Assembly (NCBI GenBank): GCA_002428225.1
Contig: DIUD01000087.1
Location: 1-40,633 of the forward strand
DNA: 40,633 bases
From: Roseovarius sp. UBA6167
GTDB lineage: Bacteria; Pseudomonadota; Alphaproteobacteria; Rhodobacterales; Rhodobacteraceae
Direction of reading: 5' to 3'
Numbering within the stretch: position 1 is the stretch's first letter; the number at the start of each line of letters is the position of its first letter. This document shows positions 15,535-22,908 of this stretch, piece after piece. Below the pieces are notes generated by a model. The model saw only the letters and a program-made list of their open reading frames with translations, ran no database searches and was not told the DNA's origin. The translations under genes were made by a program, and so were the position numbers.

Positions 15535-15556
15535 ATCTGCGGCGCCCTTGATAATC

Positions 15557-15569
15557 GTTACCCTATAAC
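15557..15569 (+). promoter_or_regulatory. Candidate Zur box 2 (zur side)
   Basis: GTTACCCTATAAC: outer GTTA/TAAC symmetry with a 5-nt centre, the same form as box 1, 35 bp away and 46 bp upstream of the zur start. It probably controls zur-znuC-znuB autogenously. Inferred from position and symmetry. Confidence 0.55.
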
Positions 15570-15615
15570 ATATCAAGCCCCGATCCACCGCCCGATCCAG
15601 CAAAGGAGCCCCGCC

Positions 15616-16107
15616 ATGGACCCGCTCGGGTTTGAACATCACGACCACCGACGCTGCGTGGCGACCGCCCTTGCCGCGGCGCAGGCGCATTGCGCGCGCC
15701 ATCGGCTCAACCTTACGCCGGTGCGCCGCCGGGTGCTGGAACTGCTGCTCGAAGGCCATCGCGCCATGGGGGCCTATGACATCCTTGACCACCTGCGCGA
15801 AGAGGGTCTCGGCGCGCAGCCGCCGGTGGCCTATCGCGCGCTCGACTTTCTGGTGAGCCACGGCTTTGCCCACAAGATCGAGCGGCTCAACGCCTTCATC
15901 GCCTGCACCGATCCCGAGACTGTCCACACCCCCGCCTTTCTGATCTGCCGGGGCTGTCACGCGGTGGCCGAGGCCCAAGCCGAGCCGACGCGCGGGATGC
16001 TCGGGCGTGCCGCCGCCGAGGCCGGGTTCGAGATCGAACAGGCCATGATCGAGGCGCTTGGCCGCTGCCCGAACTGCCGCGAGGGCGAGGCCGCCCCATG
16101 CGCCTGA
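15616..16107 (+). CDS. zur: Fur-family zinc uptake regulator
   Basis: 163-residue DNA-binding repressor of the Fur family. A winged-helix N-terminal domain (LTPVRRRVLELLLEGHRAMGAYDIL) precedes a metal-binding dimerisation domain with two Cys pairs, CRGC (C111, C114) and CPNC (C151, C154), which form the structural zinc site. Adjacency to znuA and znuCB identifies it as Zur rather than Fur or Mur. AAAGGAG stands 8 nt before the ATG. Its stop overlaps the znuC start by 10 bp, so the three genes are probably one transcript. Confidence 0.94.
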   Translation: MDPLGFEHHDHRRCVATALAAAQAHCARHRLNLTPVRRRVLELLLEGHRAMGAYDILDHLREEGLGAQPPVAYRALDFLVSHGFAHKIERLNAFIACTDPETVHTPAFLICRGCHAVAEAQAEPTRGMLGRAAAEAGFEIEQAMIEALGRCPNCREGEAAPCA

Positions 16108-16847
16108 TCGAAGCAGAGGGACTTGCCGTGCGGCTCGGCGGCCATGACGTGCTGCACGATGTGAACCTGCGCCTTGACCGGGGCGAGATCGTCACCATCG
16201 TCGGCCCCAACGGCTCGGGAAAATCCACGCTTCTGCGCACGCTGATCGGCGCGCAGCGGCCCACGCGCGGGCGCATCCTGCGCGCGCCGGGCCTGCGCAT
16301 CGGCTATGTGCCGCAGCGGCTCCATATCGACCCGACCCTGCCGATGAGCGTGGCGCGCTTTCTCAACCTGCCGCGCCGCCGCCCGACCGCCGCCTTGCAC
16401 AGCGCCCTTGAAGGCGCGGGCCTGCCCGATCTGGGGCCGCGGCAGATGGCGGATCTCTCGGGCGGGCAGTTTCAGCGCGTGCTGCTGGCGCGCGCGCTAC
16501 TGGAGCGGCCCGACCTTCTGATTCTCGACGAGGCGACGCAGGGCCTCGATCAGCCCGGTTCGGCGGCCTTTTACCGGCGCATCGCGGAGGTGCGGCAGGA
16601 GATGGGCTGTGCCGTGCTGATGGTCAGCCACGAATTGCATGTGGTGATGAGCGCGTCCGACCGGGTGATCTGCCTCAACGGGCATGTCTGCTGCGAGGGC
16701 CGCCCCGAGATCGTGGCGCAGGCCGAGGAATATCGTGCGCTTTTCGGCACCGGCACCGAGGGGGCGCTGGCGCTCTATCGTCACGAGCACGGCCATTCGC
16801 ACGACCATGACCATGATCACCCCCAGAGCCATGAGGCCGCCGAATGA
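16098..16847 (+). CDS. znuC: Zinc ABC transporter, ATP-binding protein
   Basis: 249-residue ATPase that drives zinc uptake with ZnuB and ZnuA. Seen: Walker A GPNGSGKST (residues 36-44), the signature LSGGQFQRVLLARALL, Walker B LLILDEATQGLDQPG, and the switch histidine in MVSHELHVV. The C-terminus is His-rich (HEHGHSHDHDHDHPQSH), possibly a zinc buffer or sensor on the cytosolic side. It starts 10 bp inside zur and ends in an ATGA overlap with znuB, so translation is probably coupled. Confidence 0.96.
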   Translation: MRLIEAEGLAVRLGGHDVLHDVNLRLDRGEIVTIVGPNGSGKSTLLRTLIGAQRPTRGRILRAPGLRIGYVPQRLHIDPTLPMSVARFLNLPRRRPTAALHSALEGAGLPDLGPRQMADLSGGQFQRVLLARALLERPDLLILDEATQGLDQPGSAAFYRRIAEVRQEMGCAVLMVSHELHVVMSASDRVICLNGHVCCEGRPEIVAQAEEYRALFGTGTEGALALYRHEHGHSHDHDHDHPQSHEAAE

Positions 16848-17653
16848 TGCTTGATGATTTCATGATCCGCGCGGCGCTTGCGGGCCTTGGCGTGGCGCTG
16901 GCCGCGGCCCCCCTGGGCAGCTTCGTGGTCTGGCGGCGCATGGCCTATTTCGGCGATGCGACGGCCCACGCGGCCATCCTGGGGGTGGCGCTGGCGCTGG
17001 GGTTTTCGGTGTCGGTCTTCGCGGGGGCGCTGGTCATGTCGCTGGTGATGGCCACCGCGGTCTCGACGCTGTCGGGGCGCGGCTTTGCCATGGACACGAT
17101 GCTGGGGGTGATGGCGCATTCGGCACTCGCCTTCGGGCTGGTCGGCGTGTCCTTCCTGTCGGGGGTGCGGATCGACCTCATGGCCTATCTCTTCGGCGAT
17201 ATTCTGGCGGTAAGCCAGGGCGACCTGGCGGTGATCTGGGGCGGCGCGGCGCTGGTGCTGGCGCTGCTGGCGTGGCGGTGGCAGGCATTGTTGACCGCGA
17301 CGCTCAGCCCCGACCTGGCCCATGCGAGCGGCATCGACCCGCGCCGCGAACAGCTTGTGCTCACGCTGGCGCTGGCGGTGGTGGTGGCGGTGGCGATCAA
17401 GGTGGTGGGTGTGCTGCTCATCGCCGCGCTGCTGATCGTCCCCGCCGCCGCCGCCCGCCCGCTATCGGCCACGCCCGAGCGCATGGCGGGGCTGGCCGCG
17501 CTCATCGCGGTCGTGTCGGCGCTTGGCGGGCTGGGGGCGTCGTTCCGGCTCGACACGCCGACGGGGCCGAGCATCGTCTGCGTGGCGGCGCTGATCTTTG
17601 CCGGGATAATGGCGGGCAGTCATCTGACTAAAATTGTCAGAAATCAGAGTTGA
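16844..17653 (+). CDS. znuB: Zinc ABC transporter, permease
   Basis: 269-residue inner-membrane permease of the ABC-3 family, with about 8-9 hydrophobic segments. The early motif GSFVVWRRMAYFGDATAHAA and the late segment VVGVLLIAALLIVPAAAARP are typical of ZnuB/MntB permeases. The ATG overlaps the znuC stop. The last 30 bp of the gene carry the first of two operator-like boxes facing the next gene. Confidence 0.95.
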   Translation: MMLDDFMIRAALAGLGVALAAAPLGSFVVWRRMAYFGDATAHAAILGVALALGFSVSVFAGALVMSLVMATAVSTLSGRGFAMDTMLGVMAHSALAFGLVGVSFLSGVRIDLMAYLFGDILAVSQGDLAVIWGGAALVLALLAWRWQALLTATLSPDLAHASGIDPRREQLVLTLALAVVVAVAIKVVGVLLIAALLIVPAAAARPLSATPERMAGLAALIAVVSALGGLGASFRLDTPTGPSIVCVAALIFAGIMAGSHLTKIVRNQS

Positions 17654-17667
17654 CTCTTTTTGTCGGA
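17623..17667 (+). promoter_or_regulatory. Tandem operator-like boxes before the iron-binding protein gene
   Basis: Two related 18-mers stand 26 bp apart: CTGACTAAAATTGTCAGA (17624-17641, with a perfect TCTGAC/GTCAGA inverted repeat at 17623-17641) and TTGACTCTTTTTGTCGGA (17650-17667). They share TGACT-N4-TTGTC-GA. The second could cover a -35 hexamer TTGACT. They resemble the iron-responsive boxes reported for Rhodobacterales, which fits the iron transporter gene downstream; the regulator is not identified here. Confidence 0.5.
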
Positions 17668-17714
17668 CTTGCCAAAGATGCCCGGACAATCCACTCGGAC
17701 ACACGGAGCTATCC

Positions 17715-18731
17715 ATGACCCCGATCAAGACCCTCCTCGGCGCGACCGCGCTTCTGGCCTTCGCCGCCCCCGCCCTCGCGCAGGAGGTCAACCTCTATTC
17801 CAGCCGCCACTATGACAGCGACGACGCGCTCTATGCCGCCTTTACCGAGGCGACCGGCATCGGGGTCAACCGTATCGAGGCCGATGCCAACGAGCTTGTC
17901 CAGCGCATGAAGGCCGAGGGCGCCAACAGCCCGGCGGACGTGTTCATGACCGTGGATGTGGGCAATATTGGCCGCGCCGAGGCGGAGGGGCTGCTCCAGC
18001 CCTTCACATCGGAGGTGATCGTGGCCAACGTGCCCGCCCATCTGCGCCATCCCGACAATCTCTGGACCGGCCTTTCGCAGCGCGCGCGGATCATCTTCTA
18101 CGTCAGGGACCGGGTGGAAAACCCGCCGCAGACCTACGAGGCGCTGGCCGATCCGGCCTACAAAGGGCAGATCTGCATCCGCTCTTCGTCCAACGTCTAT
18201 AATCAGTCGCTGATGGCCGCGATGATCGAGAGCAACGGTGCCAAGGCGGCGCGGGACTGGGCCAGGGGGGTCGTCGCCAACATGGCGCGCCCGCCGCAGG
18301 GCGGCGATACCGACCAGTTGCGCGGGCTGGTCTCGGGCGAGTGTGACATCGCCGTGGCCAATACCTATTACTTTGCGCGCGCTCTGGCCGGCGACGTGAG
18401 CGGGCTGACCAGCGGCATCGACGGCATCGGCTGGGTCTGGCCCAATCAGGACGGGCGCGGTGCGCATGTCAACCTTGTTGCCGCCGGCATCGTCGCCAAC
18501 GCGCCCCACAGGGAAGAGGCGACCGCGTTGCTGGAATTTCTCGTCAGCGAGGCGGCGCAGAAGCAATTTGCCGAAGCCAACAACGAATACCCGGTTCTTG
18601 CCGGGGTGGCGCCCGACGCGCATGTGAGCGCCATGGGCGACTTCAAGCCAGATACCGAGACGCCGATCGCCTCCTTCAAGACCCATGCCGTCGAGGCGCA
18701 GGTGATCTTCAACGAGGTCGGCTGGAACTGA
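17715..18731 (+). CDS. Fe(3+) ABC transporter substrate-binding protein
   Basis: Periplasmic ferric-iron-binding protein of the FbpA/FutA type, 338 residues including a Sec signal peptide (MTPIKTLLGATALLAFAAPALA). Seen: the start of the mature protein EVNLYSSRHYDSDDALYAAF, the FMTVDVGNIGRAEAEGLLQPF region, and the paired tyrosines of NTYYFARAL that bind iron in this family. GGAG lies 6 nt before the ATG. No permease or ATPase gene follows, so it is an orphan binding protein here. Tandem operator-like boxes upstream and hemA downstream suggest iron-responsive expression (inferred). Followed by a strong hairpin. Confidence 0.93.
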   Translation: MTPIKTLLGATALLAFAAPALAQEVNLYSSRHYDSDDALYAAFTEATGIGVNRIEADANELVQRMKAEGANSPADVFMTVDVGNIGRAEAEGLLQPFTSEVIVANVPAHLRHPDNLWTGLSQRARIIFYVRDRVENPPQTYEALADPAYKGQICIRSSSNVYNQSLMAAMIESNGAKAARDWARGVVANMARPPQGGDTDQLRGLVSGECDIAVANTYYFARALAGDVSGLTSGIDGIGWVWPNQDGRGAHVNLVAAGIVANAPHREEATALLEFLVSEAAQKQFAEANNEYPVLAGVAPDAHVSAMGDFKPDTETPIASFKTHAVEAQVIFNEVGWN

Positions 18732-18767
18732 CACGAATCGCGCGCGCCGCAAGATTGAGATGAATCA

Positions 18768-18796
18768 CACGACCGACCCGGCCCGGGTCGGTCGTG
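18768..18796 (+). terminator. Strong hairpin after the iron-binding protein gene
   Basis: Perfect 14-bp arms, CACGACCGACCCGG (18768-18781) and CCGGGTCGGTCGTG (18783-18796), around a single central C; in RNA a 3-5 nt loop would form. It is followed by AAATCCTTG, only a short T content. Most likely the terminator of the iron-binding protein gene, 37 bp past its stop. Confidence 0.7.
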
Positions 18797-18987
18797 AAAT
18801 CCTTGCGGGGGCAGCGTCACATTGCGCAAGCAGGCATTTCGTGATGCAGCCCGCTTTTTCAGGGCACCGCGCCGCGAGCGCCGCGCCGTTGACTCGTGAA
18901 ATTGTGGCAGAGGGGACATGACAGGCCCTGGCGTCCGGGCTATGGTGTCGGGCAGGGCAGTCAGGCGCGCCGACACTATGAAGGCGC

Positions 18988-19001
18988 TTGATCGAGGTCA
19001 A
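18988..19001 (+). promoter_or_regulatory. Candidate FNR/FnrL box upstream of hemA
   Basis: TTGATCGAGGTCAA matches the FNR consensus TTGAT-N4-ATCAA at 9 of 10 defined positions. It lies 131 bp upstream of the hemA start. In Rhodobacter sphaeroides hemA is known to respond to FnrL and oxygen, so the site is biologically plausible. The rest of the 18797-19132 gap shows no gene. Confidence 0.6.
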
Positions 19002-19132
19002 GGCGGGAAGGAGCGGCAATTTGTAGTCTGGTGTCGTGTGGCGGGCGCTCTTATATGGCGTTCACGCGGATAAAGGTGGCCCGAGGTGCCAAAGCGCCGG
19101 GAAAGCCCGCGCCAAATGGAAGGACGACGCCA

Positions 19133-20362
19133 GTGAACTATGCGGCCAGGCTCGATCAAGCGATCAACCGTCTGCACGAGGAGGGGCGCTATCGCACCTT
19201 CATCGACATCGAGCGCAGGAACGGCAATTTCCCCCATGCGATCTGGCGGCGGCCCGATGGCACGGAACAGCCGGTCACCGTCTGGTGCGGCAATGATTAC
19301 CTTGGCATGGGCCAGCATCCCGAGGTGCTGCGCGCGATGCACGACGCAATCGACGCCACCGGCGCAGGCTCTGGCGGGACGCGCAACATATCGGGCACCA
19401 CGGTCTATCACAAGCGGCTCGAGGCGGAACTGGCCGATCTGCATGGCAAGGAGGCGGCGCTTCTGTTTACCAGTGCCTATATCGCCAATGACGCCACGCT
19501 CTCGACCCTGCCCAAGCTGTTTCCGGGCCTGATTATCTATTCGGACGAATTGAACCACGCCTCGATGATCGAAGGCGTGCGGCGCAATGGCGGGGCCAAG
19601 CGGATTTTCCGCCACAACGACGTGGCGCATCTGCGCGAATTGCTGGCCGCCGACGACCCCGGCGCGCCCAAGCTGATCGCGTTCGAGAGCATCTATTCGA
19701 TGGATGGCGATTTCGGACCCGTCGAGGCGATCTGCGATCTGGCCGACGAGTTCGGCGCGCTGACCTATATCGACGAGGTGCACGCGGTCGGCATGTATGG
19801 CCCGCGCGGGGCCGGTATCTGCGAGCGTGACCGGCTGATGCACCGTCTTGACATCATCAACGGCACGCTGGCCAAGGCCTATGGCGTGATGGGCGGCTAT
19901 ATCGCGGCCTCGGCCAGGATGTGCGACGCTGTGCGCAGCTACGCGCCGGGCTTCATCTTCTCGACATCGCTGGCGCCCGCGCTGGCGGCGGGGGCCACCG
20001 CCTCGGTTGCGTATCTCAAGACCTCCGAGGGGCAAAAGCTGCGCGAGCGGCATCAGACCCAGGCGAAAATCCTCAAGACGCGGCTTAAGGGGCTGGGCCT
20101 GCCGCTGATCGACCATGGCAGCCATATCGTGCCGGTGATGGTCGGCAATCCGGTGCATACGAAAAAGCTCAGCGACATGCTGCTCGAGGGCTATGGCATC
20201 TATGTTCAGCCGATCAACTTTCCCACCGTGCCGCGCGGCACCGAGAGGTTGCGCTTTACCCCCTCGCCGGTCCATGGGCCCGATGAGATGAACGAACTGG
20301 TGCGCGCCATGGATGCGCTTTGGGCACAATGCGCGCTCAACCGCTCGGAAATGGCGGGATGA
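19133..20362 (+). CDS. hemA: 5-aminolevulinate synthase
   Basis: PLP enzyme of the C4 (Shemin) pathway: condenses glycine and succinyl-CoA to 5-aminolevulinate, the entry to heme and tetrapyrroles. 409 residues, close to the 407 of R. sphaeroides HemA, and alike throughout (EGRYRTFIDIERR, VWCGNDYLGMGQHPEV, GSGGTRNISGTT, YIDEVHAVGMYG). PLP lysine K248 lies in GTLAKAYGV. The start is a GTG giving MNYAARLDQAINRLHEEG, with GGAAGGA about 9 nt upstream. An upstream in-frame ATG at 19055 would add 26 residues absent from the family. An FNR-type site upstream suggests oxygen control. Confidence 0.96.
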   Translation: MNYAARLDQAINRLHEEGRYRTFIDIERRNGNFPHAIWRRPDGTEQPVTVWCGNDYLGMGQHPEVLRAMHDAIDATGAGSGGTRNISGTTVYHKRLEAELADLHGKEAALLFTSAYIANDATLSTLPKLFPGLIIYSDELNHASMIEGVRRNGGAKRIFRHNDVAHLRELLAADDPGAPKLIAFESIYSMDGDFGPVEAICDLADEFGALTYIDEVHAVGMYGPRGAGICERDRLMHRLDIINGTLAKAYGVMGGYIAASARMCDAVRSYAPGFIFSTSLAPALAAGATASVAYLKTSEGQKLRERHQTQAKILKTRLKGLGLPLIDHGSHIVPVMVGNPVHTKKLSDMLLEGYGIYVQPINFPTVPRGTERLRFTPSPVHGPDEMNELVRAMDALWAQCALNRSEMAG

Positions 20363-20479
20363 TGCCACGGCGAGTGCAATCGTCATTGCCTTGTGTTAGC
20401 CTGACGTAAAGAAAGGGGCAGGGGTCGAATCAACGTATTCGGCCTCAGGGCGCGGAACACACGAGAGGCATCAGGGCAC

Positions 20480-21691
20480 ATGATCGGGCGGTGGAACGCG
20501 CGCAAACCGGAGTCCGAAGAAGCCGAGATTCGCGGCTTTGACGCCTATGAGCTGCGTCTCGGCGATCTGATGCGCGGCGAGCGTGCGACGCTCGGCAAGT
20601 CGCTTCTCGACGTGGAGCGTGAATTGCGCATCCGGGCCAATTATGTCGCGGCCATCGAAAATGCCGATCCGTCCGTTTTCGACACGCCCGGTTTCATTCC
20701 CGGTTATGTGCGCTCCTACGCGCGTTATCTGGGCATGGACCCGGACGAGGCCTTTGCCGCCTTTTGCGCCGAATCGGGGTTTTCCATCGCGCATGGCATG
20801 TCGCGGGAAGCCTCGTCGCGCGGCACGGCCGAACGCACGGTGATCGCGCGCCCGCGCGCGCCGGACCCGCTGATGGGCAGCGGCACGCCCTTTCTGCCGG
20901 CCAGCGAGAGCTTTCTTTCGCGGATCGAGCCGGCTGCGGTCGGCTCGGCGCTGGTTCTGGTCGCACTCATTGGCGCGATCGGCTATGGCGGCTGGAGCGT
21001 GCTGCGGCAGGTGCAGCAGGTGCAGCTTGTGCCGGCAGAGAATACGCCGATGGTTCTGGCCGAACTCGATCCGCTGACGCAGGTGGCGCGCGGCGCGGAG
21101 GGGGCCGATGGCGCGGGCGGGTTCCAGCCGCCGCAAGAGGAGCGGCTGAGCCGTCTTTACCGGCCCAGGGCGCTTGATGTGCCGTTGATGGTGGCGCGCG
21201 ACGCGCCGATCTCGATGCTGGATCCGCGTGAGGTGGGCACGCTGAGCCCCGCCGCGCCCGTGGCCGATCGCGATAGCGCAATCGTGCTGGCGCTGCGCGA
21301 GGCGCAGGAGGGCGACGCCGGGGCCGCGCCCTCGCCGCAGGTGGTCGCCGATGACCGCCCCGGCGTGCAGATGGTCGCCGTGCGCCCGGCCTGGGTGCGG
21401 GTGAACGGGGCCGATGGCTCGGTCATCTTCGAGGGGATCATGAATGCGGGCCAGACCTATGACGTGCCCGCGACCGAGGAGCCGCCGGTGGTGCGGGTGG
21501 GCGAATCGGGGGCGATCTATTTCCGCGTGAACGGCGCGCATCACGGCCCGGTCGGGCCGCGCGGGGCGGTGACCTCGAACGTGGTGCTCTCGCCCGCCGA
21601 TCTGATCGAGCGCTTTGCCGTGGCCGATATCGAGGCCGACCGCGACCTTCAGCGTCACATGGCCGAGTTGTCGCCGCCCGTGCAGGACTGA
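20480..21691 (+). CDS. RodZ-like protein: HTH, membrane segment, DUF4115
   Basis: 403 residues. The N-terminal cytoplasmic helix-turn-helix (about residues 25-95: LRGERATLGKSLLDVERELRIR-like region through PGYVRSYARYLGMDPDEAF) is the HTH_25 type found in RodZ. One transmembrane segment (SALVLVALIGAIGYGGWSVL, about 155-175) separates it from a proline-rich linker and a C-terminal DUF4115 beta domain (AWVRVNGADGSVIFEGIMNAG). By homology it may link the MreB cytoskeleton to cell-wall synthesis. Start MIGRWNARKPESEEAE. The next gene, ispG, is 73 bp downstream on the same strand, an arrangement also seen in other proteobacteria. Confidence 0.87.
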   Translation: MIGRWNARKPESEEAEIRGFDAYELRLGDLMRGERATLGKSLLDVERELRIRANYVAAIENADPSVFDTPGFIPGYVRSYARYLGMDPDEAFAAFCAESGFSIAHGMSREASSRGTAERTVIARPRAPDPLMGSGTPFLPASESFLSRIEPAAVGSALVLVALIGAIGYGGWSVLRQVQQVQLVPAENTPMVLAELDPLTQVARGAEGADGAGGFQPPQEERLSRLYRPRALDVPLMVARDAPISMLDPREVGTLSPAAPVADRDSAIVLALREAQEGDAGAAPSPQVVADDRPGVQMVAVRPAWVRVNGADGSVIFEGIMNAGQTYDVPATEEPPVVRVGESGAIYFRVNGAHHGPVGPRGAVTSNVVLSPADLIERFAVADIEADRDLQRHMAELSPPVQD

Positions 21692-21764
21692 GCACGATTG
21701 CCGCGCGGGCAGTTGCGCGTTATCTCCCCGGTCCGAGAGCATCCCAACCAAGCGGGGCCAAGCG

Positions 21765-22889
21765 ATGTCGCACAATCCCATTCGCCCGTGGCGCAATATC
21801 GAGCGCCGCACGTCGCGTCAGATCATGGTCGGGCCGGTTCCGGTGGGCGGCGGCGCGCCGATCACCGTGCAGACCATGACCAACACGCTCACGACCGATG
21901 TGGCGGGCACCGTGGCACAGGTGCAGGCCGCCGCCGAGGCGGGGGCCGATATCGTGCGCGTCTCGGTGCCCGACGAGGCAAGCGCGAAGGCGCTGAAGGA
22001 CATCGTGCGCGAAAGCCCGGTGCCGATCGTGGCGGATATCCATTTCCATTACCGGCGCGGGATCGAGGCGGCCGAGGCTGGCGCGGCCTGCCTGCGCATC
22101 AACCCCGGCAATATCGGCAGCGCCGCGCGCGTGCGCGAGGTGATCGCGGCGGCGCGCGATCACGGCTGTTCGATGCGGATCGGGGTGAATGCGGGCAGTC
22201 TCGAAAAGCACCTGCTGGAGAAATACGGCGAGCCCTGCCCCGAGGCGATGGTGGAATCGGGCCTCGACCATATCCGCATTCTCCAGGACAACGACTTTCA
22301 CGAGTTCAAGATCAGCGTCAAGGCGTCGGACGTGTTTCTCGCCGCCGCCGCCTACAGCCAGCTGGCCGAGGTTACCGATGCGCCTATCCACCTCGGGATC
22401 ACCGAGGCGGGCGGGCTGATGACCGGCACGATCAAGAGCGCGATCGGCCTTGGCAACCTCTTGTGGTCCGGCATCGGCGACACGATCCGGGTGAGCCTCT
22501 CGGCCGATCCGGTCGAGGAGGTGAAGGTCGGCTATGAAATCCTCAAGGCGCTCGGGTTGCGGCATCGGGGGGTGAACATCATTTCCTGCCCAAGCTGCGC
22601 GCGGCAGGGCTTTGACGTGATCCGGACGGTGGAAATCCTCGAAGCAAGGCTCGCGCATATCAAGACGCCGATGAGTCTGTCGATCATCGGCTGCGTGGTC
22701 AACGGCCCCGGCGAGGCGCTGATGACCGATGTGGGATTTACCGGCGGGGGCGCGGGCAACGGGATGGTCTATCTTGCCGGCAAGCAGAGCCACCGCATGG
22801 ACAACGCGCGCATGATCGAGCACATCGTCGAACAGGTCGAGCGCCGCGCCGCCGAGATCGAGGCGCAGGGCGCGAAGGCGGCGGAATAA
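21765..22889 (+). CDS. ispG: (E)-4-hydroxy-3-methylbut-2-enyl-diphosphate synthase
   Basis: [4Fe-4S] enzyme of the MEP isoprenoid pathway: reduces MEcPP to HMBPP, probably with flavodoxin or ferredoxin as electron donor. 374 residues. An N-terminal TIM barrel (VQTMTNTLTTDV, LRINPGNIG, GVNAGSLEKHLLEKYG) is joined to a C-terminal Fe-S domain, whose cluster ligands are C275 and C278 (SCPSCAR), C310 and E317 (GCVVNGPGE). The start ATG gives MSHNPIRPWRNIERR; the frame is open farther upstream but overlaps the rodZ-like gene. Convergent with purD, with a palindrome between. Confidence 0.96.
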   Translation: MSHNPIRPWRNIERRTSRQIMVGPVPVGGGAPITVQTMTNTLTTDVAGTVAQVQAAAEAGADIVRVSVPDEASAKALKDIVRESPVPIVADIHFHYRRGIEAAEAGAACLRINPGNIGSAARVREVIAAARDHGCSMRIGVNAGSLEKHLLEKYGEPCPEAMVESGLDHIRILQDNDFHEFKISVKASDVFLAAAAYSQLAEVTDAPIHLGITEAGGLMTGTIKSAIGLGNLLWSGIGDTIRVSLSADPVEEVKVGYEILKALGLRHRGVNIISCPSCARQGFDVIRTVEILEARLAHIKTPMSLSIIGCVVNGPGEALMTDVGFTGGGAGNGMVYLAGKQSHRMDNARMIEHIVEQVERRAAEIEAQGAKAAE

Positions 22890-22904
22890 CGGCGCGCGCG
22901 CCGT
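22889..22904. terminator. Palindrome between convergent ispG and purD
   Basis: ACGGCGCGCGCGCCGT is a perfect 16-bp palindrome starting at the last base of the ispG stop, in a 19-bp gap between convergent genes. It could serve as a bidirectional transcription-end hairpin; no T-run is present. Confidence 0.45.
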
Positions 22905-22908
22905 CGGG

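Noticed and set aside
19055..19132. Upstream in-frame ATG as the start of hemA
   Set aside because: It would add 26 residues not found in HemA proteins, whereas the GTG at 19133 gives the family-typical N-terminus and has a ribosome binding site.
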